A stretch of DNA of 12,790 bases from assembly GCA_964569025.1 (NCBI GenBank), contig CAZMSQ010000053.1, positions 1 to 12,790 of the forward strand, read 5' to 3'. The notes beneath the pieces are model-generated. The model was given only the letters and a program-made list of their open reading frames with translations. It ran no database searches and was not told where the DNA came from. Source of the stretch: CAZMSQ01 sp964569025 (lineage in GTDB: Bacteria > Bacteroidota > Bacteroidia > Chitinophagales > Saprospiraceae). The first letter of the stretch is position 1. Each line of letters starts with the position of its first letter. Positions 1 to 7,971 of the stretch are shown here, piece after piece. The position numbers and the translations under genes were made by a program.

Positions 1-743
1 AAATTGTGGAGGAAGCGCAGCCAGAAGTCCTTGATATTAACTTTGGCTGCCCGGTTAAAAAGGTGGTATGCAAAATGGCTGGAGCGGGCATCCTGCAAGA
101 CATCCCCCGGATGGTAGAGCTTACCAAAGCGGTGGTGAATGCAACCAAATTGCCTGTAACTGTGAAAACCAGGCTTGGGTGGGACGATTCCACGATGTAC
201 ATCGAGGAGGTGGCAGAGCGTCTGCAGGATGTTGGCATCAAGGCGCTCAGTATTCATGGGCGTACCCGCAAGCAGATGTACAAAGGAGAGGCCGACTGGA
301 CGCTCATCGGAAAGATTAAGGACAATCCCCGCATACACATCCCTATCTTCGGAAACGGAGATATTGACAGTCCTGAGAAGGCCCTTGCGTACCGGAATCG
401 GTACGGGGTAGATGGCATCATGATTGGCCGCGCCAGCATCGGATATCCATGGATATTTCGCGAAATCAAGCATTATTTCGCCACAGGTACCCATCTGCCC
501 CCGCCAACGGTCGATGAGCGGGTCGACGCTGCGGAGCAGCACCTCAGGCACTCCATCGACTGGAAGGGTGAAAAACTGGGGTTGCTGGAGATGCGCCGGC
601 ATTATACCAATTACTTCCGGAGCCTCCCAAATATCAAAACCTACCGCCAGGAACTGGTCAATCTCATGGATGCTGAGCCGGTCTTCGACATTCTCAAACA
701 AATCCGGGAAACATACTCGGGCTACGAGGTTTTTGCCTCCTGA
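1..743 (+). CDS. dusB: tRNA-dihydrouridine synthase, DusB family (5' end missing)
   Basis: This flavoenzyme reduces uridines in the D-loop of tRNA to dihydrouridine, using FMN and NAD(P)H in the cytoplasm. The reading frame is open to the left edge (first full codon at base 3). The GTG at base 6 is an internal valine, so the N-terminal part of the TIM barrel lies outside the window. Counting from that valine, the catalytic cysteine is C15 in NFGCPVKKV. It is followed by the AGAGIL segment, VKTRLGWDD, the substrate-side HGRTRKQMYKGEADW, and the two FMN-phosphate loops IFGNGDI and GIMIGRASIGYPW. A C-terminal helical tRNA-binding region starts near WKGEKLGLLEMRRHYTNYF and is complete. The wording matches the Bacteroidota DusB type. 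It converges with the glycosyltransferase gene on the other strand. DusB is favoured over other Dus subfamilies from motif wording only. Confidence 0.95.
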   Translation, partial: IVEEAQPEVLDINFGCPVKKVVCKMAGAGILQDIPRMVELTKAVVNATKLPVTVKTRLGWDDSTMYIEEVAERLQDVGIKALSIHGRTRKQMYKGEADWTLIGKIKDNPRIHIPIFGNGDIDSPEKALAYRNRYGVDGIMIGRASIGYPWIFREIKHYFATGTHLPPPTVDERVDAAEQHLRHSIDWKGEKLGLLEMRRHYTNYFRSLPNIKTYRQELVNLMDAEPVFDILKQIRETYSGYEVFAS

Positions 744-784
744 ATGGCCCATTCTCCATCTAAACCACTCATTTGGTAATGCGC

Positions 785-806
785 AAGCCACTGCTGCGTG
801 GCTTTG
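785..806 (+). terminator. Possible weak terminator after dusB
   Basis: AAGCCAC at 785-791 pairs perfectly with GTGGCTT at 798-804 across a 6-base loop, and only three T residues end the structure. It lies about 40 bases after the dusB stop, in the convergent gap to the glycosyltransferase. The short T run makes it a weak intrinsic terminator at best. Confidence 0.3.
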
Positions 807-885
807 GCTCACACCTTGCGGATGATGATGCAACTCTGACGCTTTGGCCAATGTACCGCTTTGGCCGATTTTCAAAATCTGCAGG

Positions 886-1803
886 TCACAAGGGGTTTCG
901 GCTGCGTTCCAGCAATTGTCCCAGCCTGTAGAGATCGAAGGCGTACAAGGAAGGTCGCGAAGACATCAGATTCTTTTTCAGCAAAGGAGTGAGTAGTGCG
1001 CTGATTGTCCGGGTGGGGCCTGCCAGGCCAAGGGCGTGGAGGTGTATCCATATGTCCATCAGCCTGACAGGCAGGATGATGCCGCGATGGTATAATCGTG
1101 TGAGGTTATTGATTGCCTGGCTGTGCTTGTCAAGAAACACATCAGCCCGTTCGAGGCCGAGGTGACACAGCGGGTTGTCGATGTGATGCACAGCGATATT
1201 CGATTCCTGGAGGCGCAGACCAAACAAGCTGTCTTCATGCCCATACCCGACTAATTGCTCATCAAAGGGGAGTTGTTTGGCGATGTCTGCCGGGATGAGG
1301 TAGTTATTGGTTTGAAATCCGTGCCACGGCTTTGCATTGCGCTGCGCTGCTTTTCGCTGTTCCCTGCGTCTGCCGTATCGCCAGTGCAGGTGTAAGGAAG
1401 GATCGGACGGCCTCTCAGGGGCGTAGGTACGCCCGCCGCAGATGACAGTATCAGGGACAACTTCGCGCATGTAAGCCGACACATAGTCTGGCCTGACAAC
1501 TGCCGAATCGGCATCCATCAAGATGAGATACGGATATCTGGCCCATGAAATCAGCGCATTGCGGATGGCCGAACGGCCTACATTGTGGGGCATCTCTCTG
1601 TATGCCACACCTGGCAGAGATGAGATGGAGGCATTCATACGCCTTGTTTCGAGTGCTGACCCGTCGTCCGCAACTCTAATTTCAAAATGGCCGCCCCATG
1701 CAGAGGCGCTTTGGTGCAAATCTGCAACAAGCGCTCTGACATCCTGGTTATAGACCGGGATGAGGATGGAAAGGGATGGATGCGAATCGGCATTCTCCAT
1801 CAT
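886..1803 (-). CDS. Glycosyltransferase, family 2 (GT-A fold)
   Basis: A 305-residue protein expected to transfer a sugar from a nucleotide-sugar donor to an acceptor such as a surface polysaccharide or lipid-linked glycan; donor and acceptor cannot be told. The N-terminus SLSILIPVYNQDVRALV is the nucleotide-binding first strand of GT2 enzymes. ADDGS (45-49), NVGRSAIRNAL (74-84) and the metal-binding DAD at 97-99 in ILMDADSAV follow. GFQTNNYLIP (162-171) and GYGHEDSLFGLRL (186-198) form the acceptor-side region with the likely catalytic acidic pair ED. No transmembrane segment is seen, so it is probably a cytoplasmic or peripheral enzyme. Its ATG overlaps the TGA of the upstream nucleotidyltransferase gene as ATGA, which implies translational coupling. 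A second ATG follows immediately, so the true start could be one codon later. No other polysaccharide genes are next to it. Confidence 0.88.
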   Translation of the reverse strand: MMENADSHPSLSILIPVYNQDVRALVADLHQSASAWGGHFEIRVADDGSALETRRMNASISSLPGVAYREMPHNVGRSAIRNALISWARYPYLILMDADSAVVRPDYVSAYMREVVPDTVICGGRTYAPERPSDPSLHLHWRYGRRREQRKAAQRNAKPWHGFQTNNYLIPADIAKQLPFDEQLVGYGHEDSLFGLRLQESNIAVHHIDNPLCHLGLERADVFLDKHSQAINNLTRLYHRGIILPVRLMDIWIHLHALGLAGPTRTISALLTPLLKKNLMSSRPSLYAFDLYRLGQLLERSRNPL

Positions 1804-3251
1804 TCGGGTGGTGTGTGTCCATTATGGGGCGAGGATTGCTGAGGGGTGAGTCCCAGTTCTTCACCTTTTCTGAGCATAAATTCGAAAGCCGAATCGTATT
1901 CATTCTGTATGATGCCATCCAGAATTCCCTCGCGGATGGCATTCTTAATGATGCCCACTTCTCGTGACGGGCGGATATTAAAAGTGCTCATAATCAACTC
2001 ACCGGAAATCGGAGGCTGCCAGTTGCGGAGGCGGTCTTTTTCTTCTACTTCAAGGAGTTTCTGGCGCACCATCTCGTAATTTGCCAGATACCGTGCTACC
2101 TTCTTCGGATTTTTGGAGGTGATATCCGCCTCGCACAGCAGCATGAGGTCATCGATGTCATCTCCGGCATCAAAGAGCAATCGGCGGATGGCCGAATCGG
2201 TGATGTTTTCGTTGGTCAGGCTGATTGGTCGGAGATGCAGTGTGACCAGCTTTTTGACGTACTTCATCCGGTGGTCCATGGGCAGCTTCAGCCGCTGGAA
2301 GATCCCCGGCACCATGCGGGCCCCCACAACCTCATGACCGTGGAAGGTCCACCCGGCGCCCTCCTCAAAGCGTTTGGTCGGTGGCTTGCCGATGTCGTGT
2401 AGAATGGCTGCCCATCGCAACCACACATTGCCGGTATTTGCAGCGAGGTTGTCGAGCACCTGCAGGGTGTGGTAAAAATTGTCTTTATGGCCAATGCCGT
2501 TGCGCCGCTCCACGCCCTGAAGGGCCACCATTTCCGGAAAGGTGAGATGCAGTAAACCTGTATCATACAGCAATTTGAACCCGGTAGAAGGCGGGTCGGA
2601 CTCTACCATTTTCTGTAACTCAGCAATGATGCGCTCTCGGGACACAATGCGTATGCGGCTCCGGAATTCCCCAATGGCCTCAAGGGTAGGCTCGGAAATG
2701 GTAAACTTTAATTGGCTGGCAAAGCGGATGGCACGCATCATGCGGAGAGGGTCGTCGGAGAATGTACGCCCCGGCTCCAGTGGGGTGCGTATGATTTTAC
2801 GCTCCAGGTCCAGCAACCCGGAAAAGGGGTCGATGATCTGCCCGTAGTCCCGCTCGTTGAGGCTGACTGCCAGCGCATTGATGGTGAAATCGCGCCGGTT
2901 TTGGTCGTCCTCCAGAGTGCCTTCTTCCACCAAAGGCTTGCGTGAGTCTGTGCGGTAGGATTCTTTGCGGGCTCCCACGAATTCGACTTCGATATCGCCG
3001 TAGCGCAGCATAGCGGTGCCAAAACGGGAGTAAAACGAGACTCTTGGCGGGGGGTTCATTCTGGTGGCGGTCTGCCTGGCCAGCTCAATGCCGCTCCCCA
3101 CGCACACGATGTCCACATCTTTTGAAGCCCGCCCCAGCAGACGGTCACGCACAAAACCCCCGACTACATAGGCCGGCACTCCCAGCGCCCGTGCCGCCTC
3201 ACCGATGGTCCGAAAAAGCTCTTGCTCCTGTTCGTGTATCCTGAAAATCAC
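1800..3251 (-). CDS. CCA tRNA nucleotidyltransferase / poly(A) polymerase family protein with HD domain
   Basis: A class II nucleotidyltransferase that probably adds or repairs the 3' CCA of tRNA; a poly(A) polymerase role cannot be excluded from sequence. Counting from GTG at 3251 (483 residues), the catalytic head has GGFVRD (31-36) and the metal-binding pair D45/D47 in KDVDIV. RRDFTINALA (119-128) and the nucleotide-selecting DPLRMMRAIRFA (167-178) follow. An HD phosphohydrolase domain is marked by HDIGKP (H285, D286), as in many bacterial CCA enzymes with 2',3'-cyclic phosphatase activity. The frame stays open to a TTG at 3329 (509 residues), but those extra 26 residues are low-complexity and lie before the usual family start. 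A TAnnTTTG promoter-like box at 3327-3334 also overlaps that TTG, so GTG 3251 is preferred. No Shine-Dalgarno sequence is evident. The stop overlaps the glycosyltransferase start by ATGA. Confidence 0.9.
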   Translation of the reverse strand: MIFRIHEQEQELFRTIGEAARALGVPAYVVGGFVRDRLLGRASKDVDIVCVGSGIELARQTATRMNPPPRVSFYSRFGTAMLRYGDIEVEFVGARKESYRTDSRKPLVEEGTLEDDQNRRDFTINALAVSLNERDYGQIIDPFSGLLDLERKIIRTPLEPGRTFSDDPLRMMRAIRFASQLKFTISEPTLEAIGEFRSRIRIVSRERIIAELQKMVESDPPSTGFKLLYDTGLLHLTFPEMVALQGVERRNGIGHKDNFYHTLQVLDNLAANTGNVWLRWAAILHDIGKPPTKRFEEGAGWTFHGHEVVGARMVPGIFQRLKLPMDHRMKYVKKLVTLHLRPISLTNENITDSAIRRLLFDAGDDIDDLMLLCEADITSKNPKKVARYLANYEMVRQKLLEVEEKDRLRNWQPPISGELIMSTFNIRPSREVGIIKNAIREGILDGIIQNEYDSAFEFMLRKGEELGLTPQQSSPHNGHTPPE

Positions 3252-3326
3252 CTGACTGAAATTTTGCCCGGCACCGCCCGCAGCGTCTGTACAGCGCCCC
3301 CGTTTTCGAATTGTCCTGCCGCGGCC

Positions 3327-3334
3327 CAAAAATA
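3327..3334 (-). promoter_or_regulatory. Candidate Bacteroidota -7 promoter element for the nucleotidyltransferase-glycosyltransferase pair
   Basis: On the minus strand this reads TATTTTTG, a full match to the Bacteroidota -7 consensus TAnnTTTG. The expected TTG about 20 bases upstream is not present (CTG instead). It lies between the lipoprotein stop and the GTG at 3251, which would give a leader of roughly 70 bases. An eight-base pattern with four free choices can arise by chance. Confidence 0.3.
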
Positions 3335-3384
3335 CGCCAATTCATGGCCTTTGGCAGTATATCCACCAGAAAACCTGCTATCCG

Positions 3385-3879
3385 TTACTCCAAGATACCT
3401 CCGTCCCACTGCCCCTCCTTGCCAATCAGGTCCAGCTCTGCCATAAGCTGCTGCAGCACATCCGGAAACCCCTCCTTACCGGTGATGGTCCGTGACCGGC
3501 CATCCAGATAAACCGTCAGCGTGTAGGTCGGTAGGTCGGCAATATCCGAGTCAAACCGCTCTGGATATCCCCACCAGTCAGCCCGCTCCACAAGCCGCCT
3601 GACCGCTTTCCATTCACGGCCATTCAGCGCACGGAAAAAATAACCGGTACGGGGCGTATATCGCTGCCCATCAAACCCAACCATGCGGTTTTCATACACG
3701 GTGGTGACCGAAACCGGGCATGTACCGAAACACGGGCCTTTCCGGTACTCCACCAGGATCTCCCCATCCGTCCCGGCAGGGTCGCTGAGCATTTTGACTT
3801 TCGCAGGCGTGCAGGCATGAATAAAGGGGAGAAAAAGAATGAGAATGATTGTGAAAATGGGAGCAGGAGAGAATCGCAT
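3385..3879 (-). CDS. Lipoprotein with DUF6438-like domain
   Basis: A 164-residue predicted lipoprotein of unknown function. The N-terminus has a basic residue, a hydrophobic stretch (about 8-20) and a lipobox ending in HAC, with C23 as the lipidated cysteine. The mature part begins a beta-rich domain with ILVEYRKGPCFGTCPVSVTTVY. The C-F-G-T-C-P motif (C50, C54) and the later LPTYTLTVYLDGRSRTITGKEGFP strand pattern resemble the DUF6438 family common in Bacteroidota. The two cysteines could form a disulfide in the periplasm; that is inference. It is the first gene of a leftward group followed by the nucleotidyltransferase gene. Start ATG at 3879 fits the signal peptide, and no Shine-Dalgarno sequence is seen. 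Confidence 0.75.
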   Translation of the reverse strand: MRFSPAPIFTIILILFLPFIHACTPAKVKMLSDPAGTDGEILVEYRKGPCFGTCPVSVTTVYENRMVGFDGQRYTPRTGYFFRALNGREWKAVRRLVERADWWGYPERFDSDIADLPTYTLTVYLDGRSRTITGKEGFPDVLQQLMAELDLIGKEGQWDGGILE

Positions 3880-3908
3880 GGGAGGAATGTCAATTGAGAA
3901 AATCTTAA

Positions 3909-3930
3909 GAAGGTGAAGCGGCTTGTCAGG
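3909..3930 (+). repeat. Direct repeat, left copy, flanking the TPR/AraC gene
   Basis: GAAGGTGAAGCGGCTTGTCAGG here matches 5975-5995 in the same orientation with one single-base indel and one substitution. The 12-base core CGGCTTGTCAGG is identical. The stop codon of the TPR/AraC gene lies inside this copy. Confidence 0.7.
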
Positions 3931-5758
3931 AAACCTTTTGGTCCTTATAAAAGGCCGGGGTCAAACCCGTAATAGACTTGAACGAATTGTAGAATGTGCG
4001 GACAGAATGAAAACCGCACATCTCACCAATTGCTTCCATAGTATGATTGGCATATTTTTCGTCATGAAGGATCTTTTGAGCTTCGAAGACACGCTGTCTG
4101 TTCATAAATTCATTAAAATTCATATTGGTGTATTTCGACAAAAACTCGGAGCAGTACCGACGTGATACCCCCATTTTCTCTGACAAATCTTCTGCGGTAA
4201 TTTGGGTATTCAGATGGATTTTCTCTTCTTTGATCAACCGATCGAGGCGTCTGGCAAGAAGCAACCATTCATGGCTTTCTTTCTCATCTCCTGACATTTC
4301 CTTAATCCCAGAATGAAAAACCGGGTATTGAATTGCGAGATCTGCTATTTCCTTGTTTTTCAAGGTCAGCTTCACCAATGCAAGATGTTTCTTTCTATTT
4401 TGGATTCCCAATACAATTGAGAGTACTGCAATCAATGCAGAAAAGATGGAAATCAAGCGTAGGCGGACAGATTTATTGCTGAGTTCACGCCTTTGAGATT
4501 CATTTTCAAGTGAAAGCATTTCAAAATTATGAGCCGATTTCAGCAATTCTGCCTCAATCTCCTTTTGAGCAATAATCTGCTTTGTTTCATAGACTTTTAA
4601 ATCTCTTTGTGCTTCAAACAGGTCTTCATAGAGGCTGCCAAGTTGTTCACAACGGTCTCTGCTCAACTCAAGTTTGATTGAATTGCGAAGTATTTCAACC
4701 TGAAGGTCGAAGAGGCCAAGGCTATCTGCCCCGGCAAGTCCTTCTTTTAAAAAGTAAGCAGCACTATCCAGAACGCCTTTTTTCAGATAGTAGAATCCAT
4801 AATTTGAGAGAAGGATGACTCGCTCTTTTGTAAGTTCTTGATTGAATGGGTTGGTAAAGGCTTTCCTGAAAAAATGGTGAGCAGAGTCATGCTGCCCAAG
4901 AGCCTGATACAAAGCGCCAAGATTGATATTCATTGCGTTATCGAGAAGGGATGATCTTGACTCTGGCACAACTTCCCGGGCTCTCGTTGCATAGTACAAT
5001 GCGGAGTCTTTATCAACAAGATTGGCTGAATAGATACTTGAGATATTGGAGTATACAGAATAAAGCATAAACTCCTCTTTCTCTTTATATATAGAGGCAG
5101 CGAGTTTCAAATTGGCTAAGGCCTTTTGATATTCACCAACAAGGGTATATACGAGCCCCAATCCACTATATACACTGGCAAGAAGGTCGGGGTTCTTCAA
5201 TTCCTCACTGATTTGAAGTGCTTTTGCGTACTCCACGGCTGCCTCAGGAAAATTTCTGAGATTCTTGTAGAGGTTGGCACGGTAAACCAATTGACGAACT
5301 TGCCGCTTTTGATTTCCAATTTCTTTGGCCTTTAGGTAGGCCTTCCCGAAATATGCCAATGCACTGTCGGGGATGTTTTTATTTTGAAAAACAAGGCCTG
5401 CATTTCCGGATGAAAGAACAAACAAATCGCCAAAGTCATATTTTTCAGCAATATTCATTGCCTTCAGGTAACTGACAAGAGCCGAATCCCATTCCATTTC
5501 TGACCACCAAACTCCACCGCGAAATACATGGCCCCGTATGATGCCTTCTTGATAATCTTCACGCTCTGACTTTTCAATAAGTTTTGTGATCGCAGAGACT
5601 GCCCTCTTGTTATCTTTATACACGTACGCATCGCATGAATCGATAAGTGCCTGAATGCCAGAAGTGTCTTGCTCAAAAGCTGCGGCATGACATATTGAAA
5701 AGATGACAAGAACTATTGCGAGGTATGGGCCTATCTGAATACTGCGTAATCCAACCAT
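3926..5758 (-). CDS. Membrane-spanning TPR / AraC-type transcriptional regulator
   Basis: A 610-residue one-protein sensor-regulator. Counting from ATG 5758: residues 1-26 form a signal peptide or anchor (GPYLAIVLVIFSICHAAA). Residues about 75-350 are tetratricopeptide repeats with recurring D-S-A-L-x-Y-F/Y and A-L-x-x-A patterns, predicted to lie in the periplasm. Residues 380-430 look like a charged coiled-coil linker, and 432-452 form one membrane helix. Residues 505-606 form an AraC-type double helix-turn-helix (AEDLSEKMGVSRRYCSEFL, then IGEMCGFHSVRTFYNSFK), placed in the cytoplasm. Signal and target genes are unknown. ATG 5758 is chosen over an upstream TTG at 5803 because GGGGAAG lies at good spacing before it and the signal peptide then begins correctly. 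The gene is clearly AT-richer than its neighbours (for example 21 G+C of 60 in bases 4381-4440 against 41 of 60 in 2281-2340), which suggests separate ancestry. Confidence 0.88.
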   Translation of the reverse strand: MVGLRSIQIGPYLAIVLVIFSICHAAAFEQDTSGIQALIDSCDAYVYKDNKRAVSAITKLIEKSEREDYQEGIIRGHVFRGGVWWSEMEWDSALVSYLKAMNIAEKYDFGDLFVLSSGNAGLVFQNKNIPDSALAYFGKAYLKAKEIGNQKRQVRQLVYRANLYKNLRNFPEAAVEYAKALQISEELKNPDLLASVYSGLGLVYTLVGEYQKALANLKLAASIYKEKEEFMLYSVYSNISSIYSANLVDKDSALYYATRAREVVPESRSSLLDNAMNINLGALYQALGQHDSAHHFFRKAFTNPFNQELTKERVILLSNYGFYYLKKGVLDSAAYFLKEGLAGADSLGLFDLQVEILRNSIKLELSRDRCEQLGSLYEDLFEAQRDLKVYETKQIIAQKEIEAELLKSAHNFEMLSLENESQRRELSNKSVRLRLISIFSALIAVLSIVLGIQNRKKHLALVKLTLKNKEIADLAIQYPVFHSGIKEMSGDEKESHEWLLLARRLDRLIKEEKIHLNTQITAEDLSEKMGVSRRYCSEFLSKYTNMNFNEFMNRQRVFEAQKILHDEKYANHTMEAIGEMCGFHSVRTFYNSFKSITGLTPAFYKDQKVS

Positions 5759-5873
5759 GGTCTTCCCCGTGTTAGGTTTATTAATGACAATGAGTAGTGG
5801 CAATTCTGTAATGCCATTTCATTTCAGGCCCCAAACACATCGATATCTTCAGTGTTCCGCCAAAGGTCAGCGT

Positions 5874-5881
5874 CAAATTTA
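5874..5881 (-). promoter_or_regulatory. Candidate -7 promoter element for the TPR/AraC gene
   Basis: The minus strand reads TAAATTTG, a full TAnnTTTG match about 116 bases upstream of ATG 5758 and downstream of the protease terminator. No clear -33 TTG is seen; that region is an A tract. The placement is sensible but the evidence is only the box itself. Confidence 0.35.
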
Positions 5882-5921
5882 CATGAAACGGCCGGTATTT
5901 TTTTTCAGGAGTTTAATGGAA

Positions 5922-5950
5922 GGAAAAAGCCCCTATGCCCTTAGGGCCTT
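5922..5950 (-). terminator. Probable intrinsic terminator of the S41 protease gene
   Basis: On the minus strand, CCCTA (5946-5942) pairs with TAGGG (5935-5931) across a 6-base loop. After one G-G mismatch, a further G-C pair can extend the stem. TTTTT follows at 5928-5924. It lies about 110 bases after the protease stop and before the promoter-like box of the next leftward gene. Confidence 0.5.
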
Positions 5951-5974
5951 GTGGGCTGTATTGATGAGACTTGG

Positions 5975-5995
5975 GAAGTGAATCGGCTTGTCAGG
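5975..5995 (+). repeat. Direct repeat, right copy, flanking the TPR/AraC gene
   Basis: GAAGTGAATCGGCTTGTCAGG repeats the sequence at 3909-3930 in the same orientation, with one indel and one substitution. It lies about 65 bases downstream of the protease stop. The two copies bracket roughly 2.05 kb that contain only the AT-rich TPR/AraC gene, its promoter region and the terminator. Confidence 0.7.
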
Positions 5996-6059
5996 TGAAA
6001 ATCTGCGAGGGAAGCTGAGTCTTTGGCATTTTTTCGGCAGGCTGGGAGAATCAGTCTTT

Positions 6060-7772
6060 TCAGTGCTGTTTGCGATTGGGTTGAGGCAGGGCCTCAAGAG
6101 CTGCTTCAACAAAAGAATCGTCGTGGACGAGGATTTCGTAGCTGGCTCCTTCTCCAAATCGGGCGTGGGCGAGACCTGTCAGGATGGCTTTGTCAAAGGC
6201 TGCCCTGAGGGCGGGAGATTGCAGGGCCTGGAGGTCAGTGTCGGAGACGGTCTGGGGCGAGTTGATGTCTGCAGCATAGCGGGTCGCGAATTCTGCAAAG
6301 AGGTCTGTCGTGTGGCTTGGGAGTTGGTAATTGCTGAGGAGGTATGCAGGGGTGGTAGGAGTGGTCTCAAGGAGTTCAGCACCGTGAGTGGCGGCGAATT
6401 TGAGGGCATGCAATCGGGCGAATTGGATGGCGGGGTGGAAGTCGGCGCTGTCAGCAGGCAATTCAATGTCAGGCTGTATACCGCCGCCCCCATACACTGT
6501 ACGGCCGTCTGAGGTGGTGTAAGCCCTGAGGGTATCAGGGTGGTTGTTGGCGAGGTGGGGCGAAGTGGAAGTAGAGGCTAATGACTCGCGCTTTGATTCT
6601 GCACCGGTATTGGGGTGGGCTTCATCAAGATGGCCTTGGCCATATGGCTTCTGAATGCATCTGCCTGAAGGGGTGTAATACTTTGCGACCGTCAGCCGAA
6701 GGGCTGAGCCGTCGCGCAAATCGTACTGTTCCTGGACCAGCCCCTTCCCAAAGGATGGGCGGCCAATCAAGATCCCGCGGTCAAGGTCCTGAATGGCTCC
6801 CGCCACAATCTCACTGGCCGAGGCGCTTTCCTCGTCGATCAGTACAACGATGTTGCCAATGTTGAAAAAATCGCGGCCTGTCGATTTGTGCTCCGAGCGA
6901 CGTGAGTGGTCTCCCTCCATGTACACCAGGAGCTTGTCCGCTTCTGAAAAGAACTGGTTCAGAATTTTCGTGGCCTGGTCCAGAAATCCGCCCGGATTGT
7001 GCCGCAAATCCATGACGAGGTTTTGAAAACCGCCATTTTCTGAGAGCCGCTCCAATTGGTCGACAAATTCCTGAAAGGTGGTGGCACTGAAACGCGAAAT
7101 ACGGATGTAGGCAGTCTCGTCATTGAGCATAAACGCGGCCGGCACACTCACAATCGGCACTTCGTCGCGCACAACCTTCACGCTGCGCACTTTTTGCCCT
7201 GAACCCCTCAAGATGCCAAGGGTCAGGGTAGAGCCCTCTTCTCCTTTGAAATGGGTGATCAGCTCATTGAGTGAAAGACCCGCCTCGAGTGGCAGGCCGT
7301 CTCTTGACACGATTCGATCTCCACTTTGTAGCCCGGCTTCGGCTGCAGGGCCGCCCTGAATGGCCGAGAGCACGATCACCGTGTCATTCAAAATGGCAAA
7401 CTCAATGCCGATGCCCACAAAACTGCCGTCAAGCTGCTCGTTGATGGCAGCGAGATCCTCTCGATGTATGAAACTCGAGTGTGGGTCCAGGTCTTTGAGC
7501 AAGCTTTCGATGGCATGCTCCTCAAGCTCCTCCATGGAGTATTCGTCGATGTATCTCGAGTCGATGTATCGCAGTACCTGCTCAAGTCGCCCATGCACAG
7601 GCCTGCCCGATGAGTCAGATATGATTTCGTCTCCATGCATCAGGTCAATGGGCTCGCTCTCGCCAAGTCTATACCCAATGAAAATGCCGATAATCAGCAT
7701 CAGCGCCATCAGGGTAGGGCCGAGATAGGCCTTCGGAAAACGGTCGGCAGGTTGTGACGAATAATGTGGCAT
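6060..7772 (-). CDS. S41-family C-terminal processing protease with PDZ domain
   Basis: A 570-residue Ser/Lys-dyad protease of the Tsp/CtpA type that cleaves periplasmic proteins from disordered C-termini. Residues 18-35 form a single N-terminal anchor or signal, and the short basic N-terminus places the enzyme outside the cytoplasm. The cap-like HGRLEQVLRYIDSRYIDEYS and LLKDLDPHSSFI segments (60-102) are followed by a PDZ domain at about 115-190, with GIGIEFAILNDTVIVLSAIQGGPAAEAGLQSGDRI. The catalytic serine is S318 in ESASASE and the lysine is K343 in SFGKGLVQE. The 25-residue spacing is that of the family. LRLTVAKYYTPSGRCIQ follows, then a low-complexity Ser/Thr/His insert (about 380-420) before YGGGGIQPDIELP. 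A 100-residue helical tail ends the protein. It diverges from the metal-transport operon across 216 bases; no clear promoter was found for this side, and no functional link is implied. Confidence 0.93.
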   Translation of the reverse strand: MPHYSSQPADRFPKAYLGPTLMALMLIIGIFIGYRLGESEPIDLMHGDEIISDSSGRPVHGRLEQVLRYIDSRYIDEYSMEELEEHAIESLLKDLDPHSSFIHREDLAAINEQLDGSFVGIGIEFAILNDTVIVLSAIQGGPAAEAGLQSGDRIVSRDGLPLEAGLSLNELITHFKGEEGSTLTLGILRGSGQKVRSVKVVRDEVPIVSVPAAFMLNDETAYIRISRFSATTFQEFVDQLERLSENGGFQNLVMDLRHNPGGFLDQATKILNQFFSEADKLLVYMEGDHSRRSEHKSTGRDFFNIGNIVVLIDEESASASEIVAGAIQDLDRGILIGRPSFGKGLVQEQYDLRDGSALRLTVAKYYTPSGRCIQKPYGQGHLDEAHPNTGAESKRESLASTSTSPHLANNHPDTLRAYTTSDGRTVYGGGGIQPDIELPADSADFHPAIQFARLHALKFAATHGAELLETTPTTPAYLLSNYQLPSHTTDLFAEFATRYAADINSPQTVSDTDLQALQSPALRAAFDKAILTGLAHARFGEGASYEILVHDDSFVEAALEALPQPNRKQH

Positions 7773-7940
7773 GGGTCGTGTGGATAGTTTCTGTTTACAT
7801 GGCCGCCAGTATGGCCAGCGTTGCCTTAATCATTTGGAAACTGATGGAACATATAGAAAGCTCGCGAACCTGAAAAAGTTTAACCACAATCTCCAAATTG
7901 AACAACGAGTGGTAGGTGTTGGATGCGTCGAACCAAAAAT

Positions 7941-7971
7941 TTGTGTGTGTGGATAAAATATTTTAGATTTG
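7941..7971 (+). promoter_or_regulatory. Promoter of the metal ABC transporter operon
   Basis: TTG at 7941-7943 (preceded by T) and TAGATTTG at 7964-7971 match the Bacteroidota -33 (TTTG) and -7 (TAnnTTTG) elements with 20 bases between them, within the known spacing range. Transcription would begin near 7976-7979, leaving a leader of about ten bases before the GTG at 7989. This is the only promoter in the window with both elements. Confidence 0.65.

Larger units (their letters stand above)
5759..6059. other. Intergenic region between TPR/AraC and protease genes
   Basis: About 300 bases with no convincing gene. From right to left it holds the right copy of the flanking repeat (5975-5995), the terminator hairpin (5922-5950), an eight-T run at 5898-5905, and the promoter-like TAAATTTG (5874-5881). 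The leader of the TPR/AraC gene follows. Short open frames here lack any recognisable protein feature. Confidence 0.6.

Noticed and set aside
840..866. Direct repeat CGCTTTGGCC at 840-849 and 857-866 in the gap after dusB.
   Set aside because: Two 10-base copies 17 bases apart with no symmetry or third copy; could be chance, and no function is suggested.
5988..6512. A 174-codon open frame on the plus strand opposite the protease gene's 3' end.
   Set aside because: It overlaps the helical tail of a convincing S41 protease and its translation has no recognisable domain or start signal; it is an antisense shadow.
7771..7956. A 61-codon frame in the divergent regulatory region.
   Set aside because: No domain, no hydrophobic pattern of a known small-protein class, and it runs into the promoter region of the metal operon.
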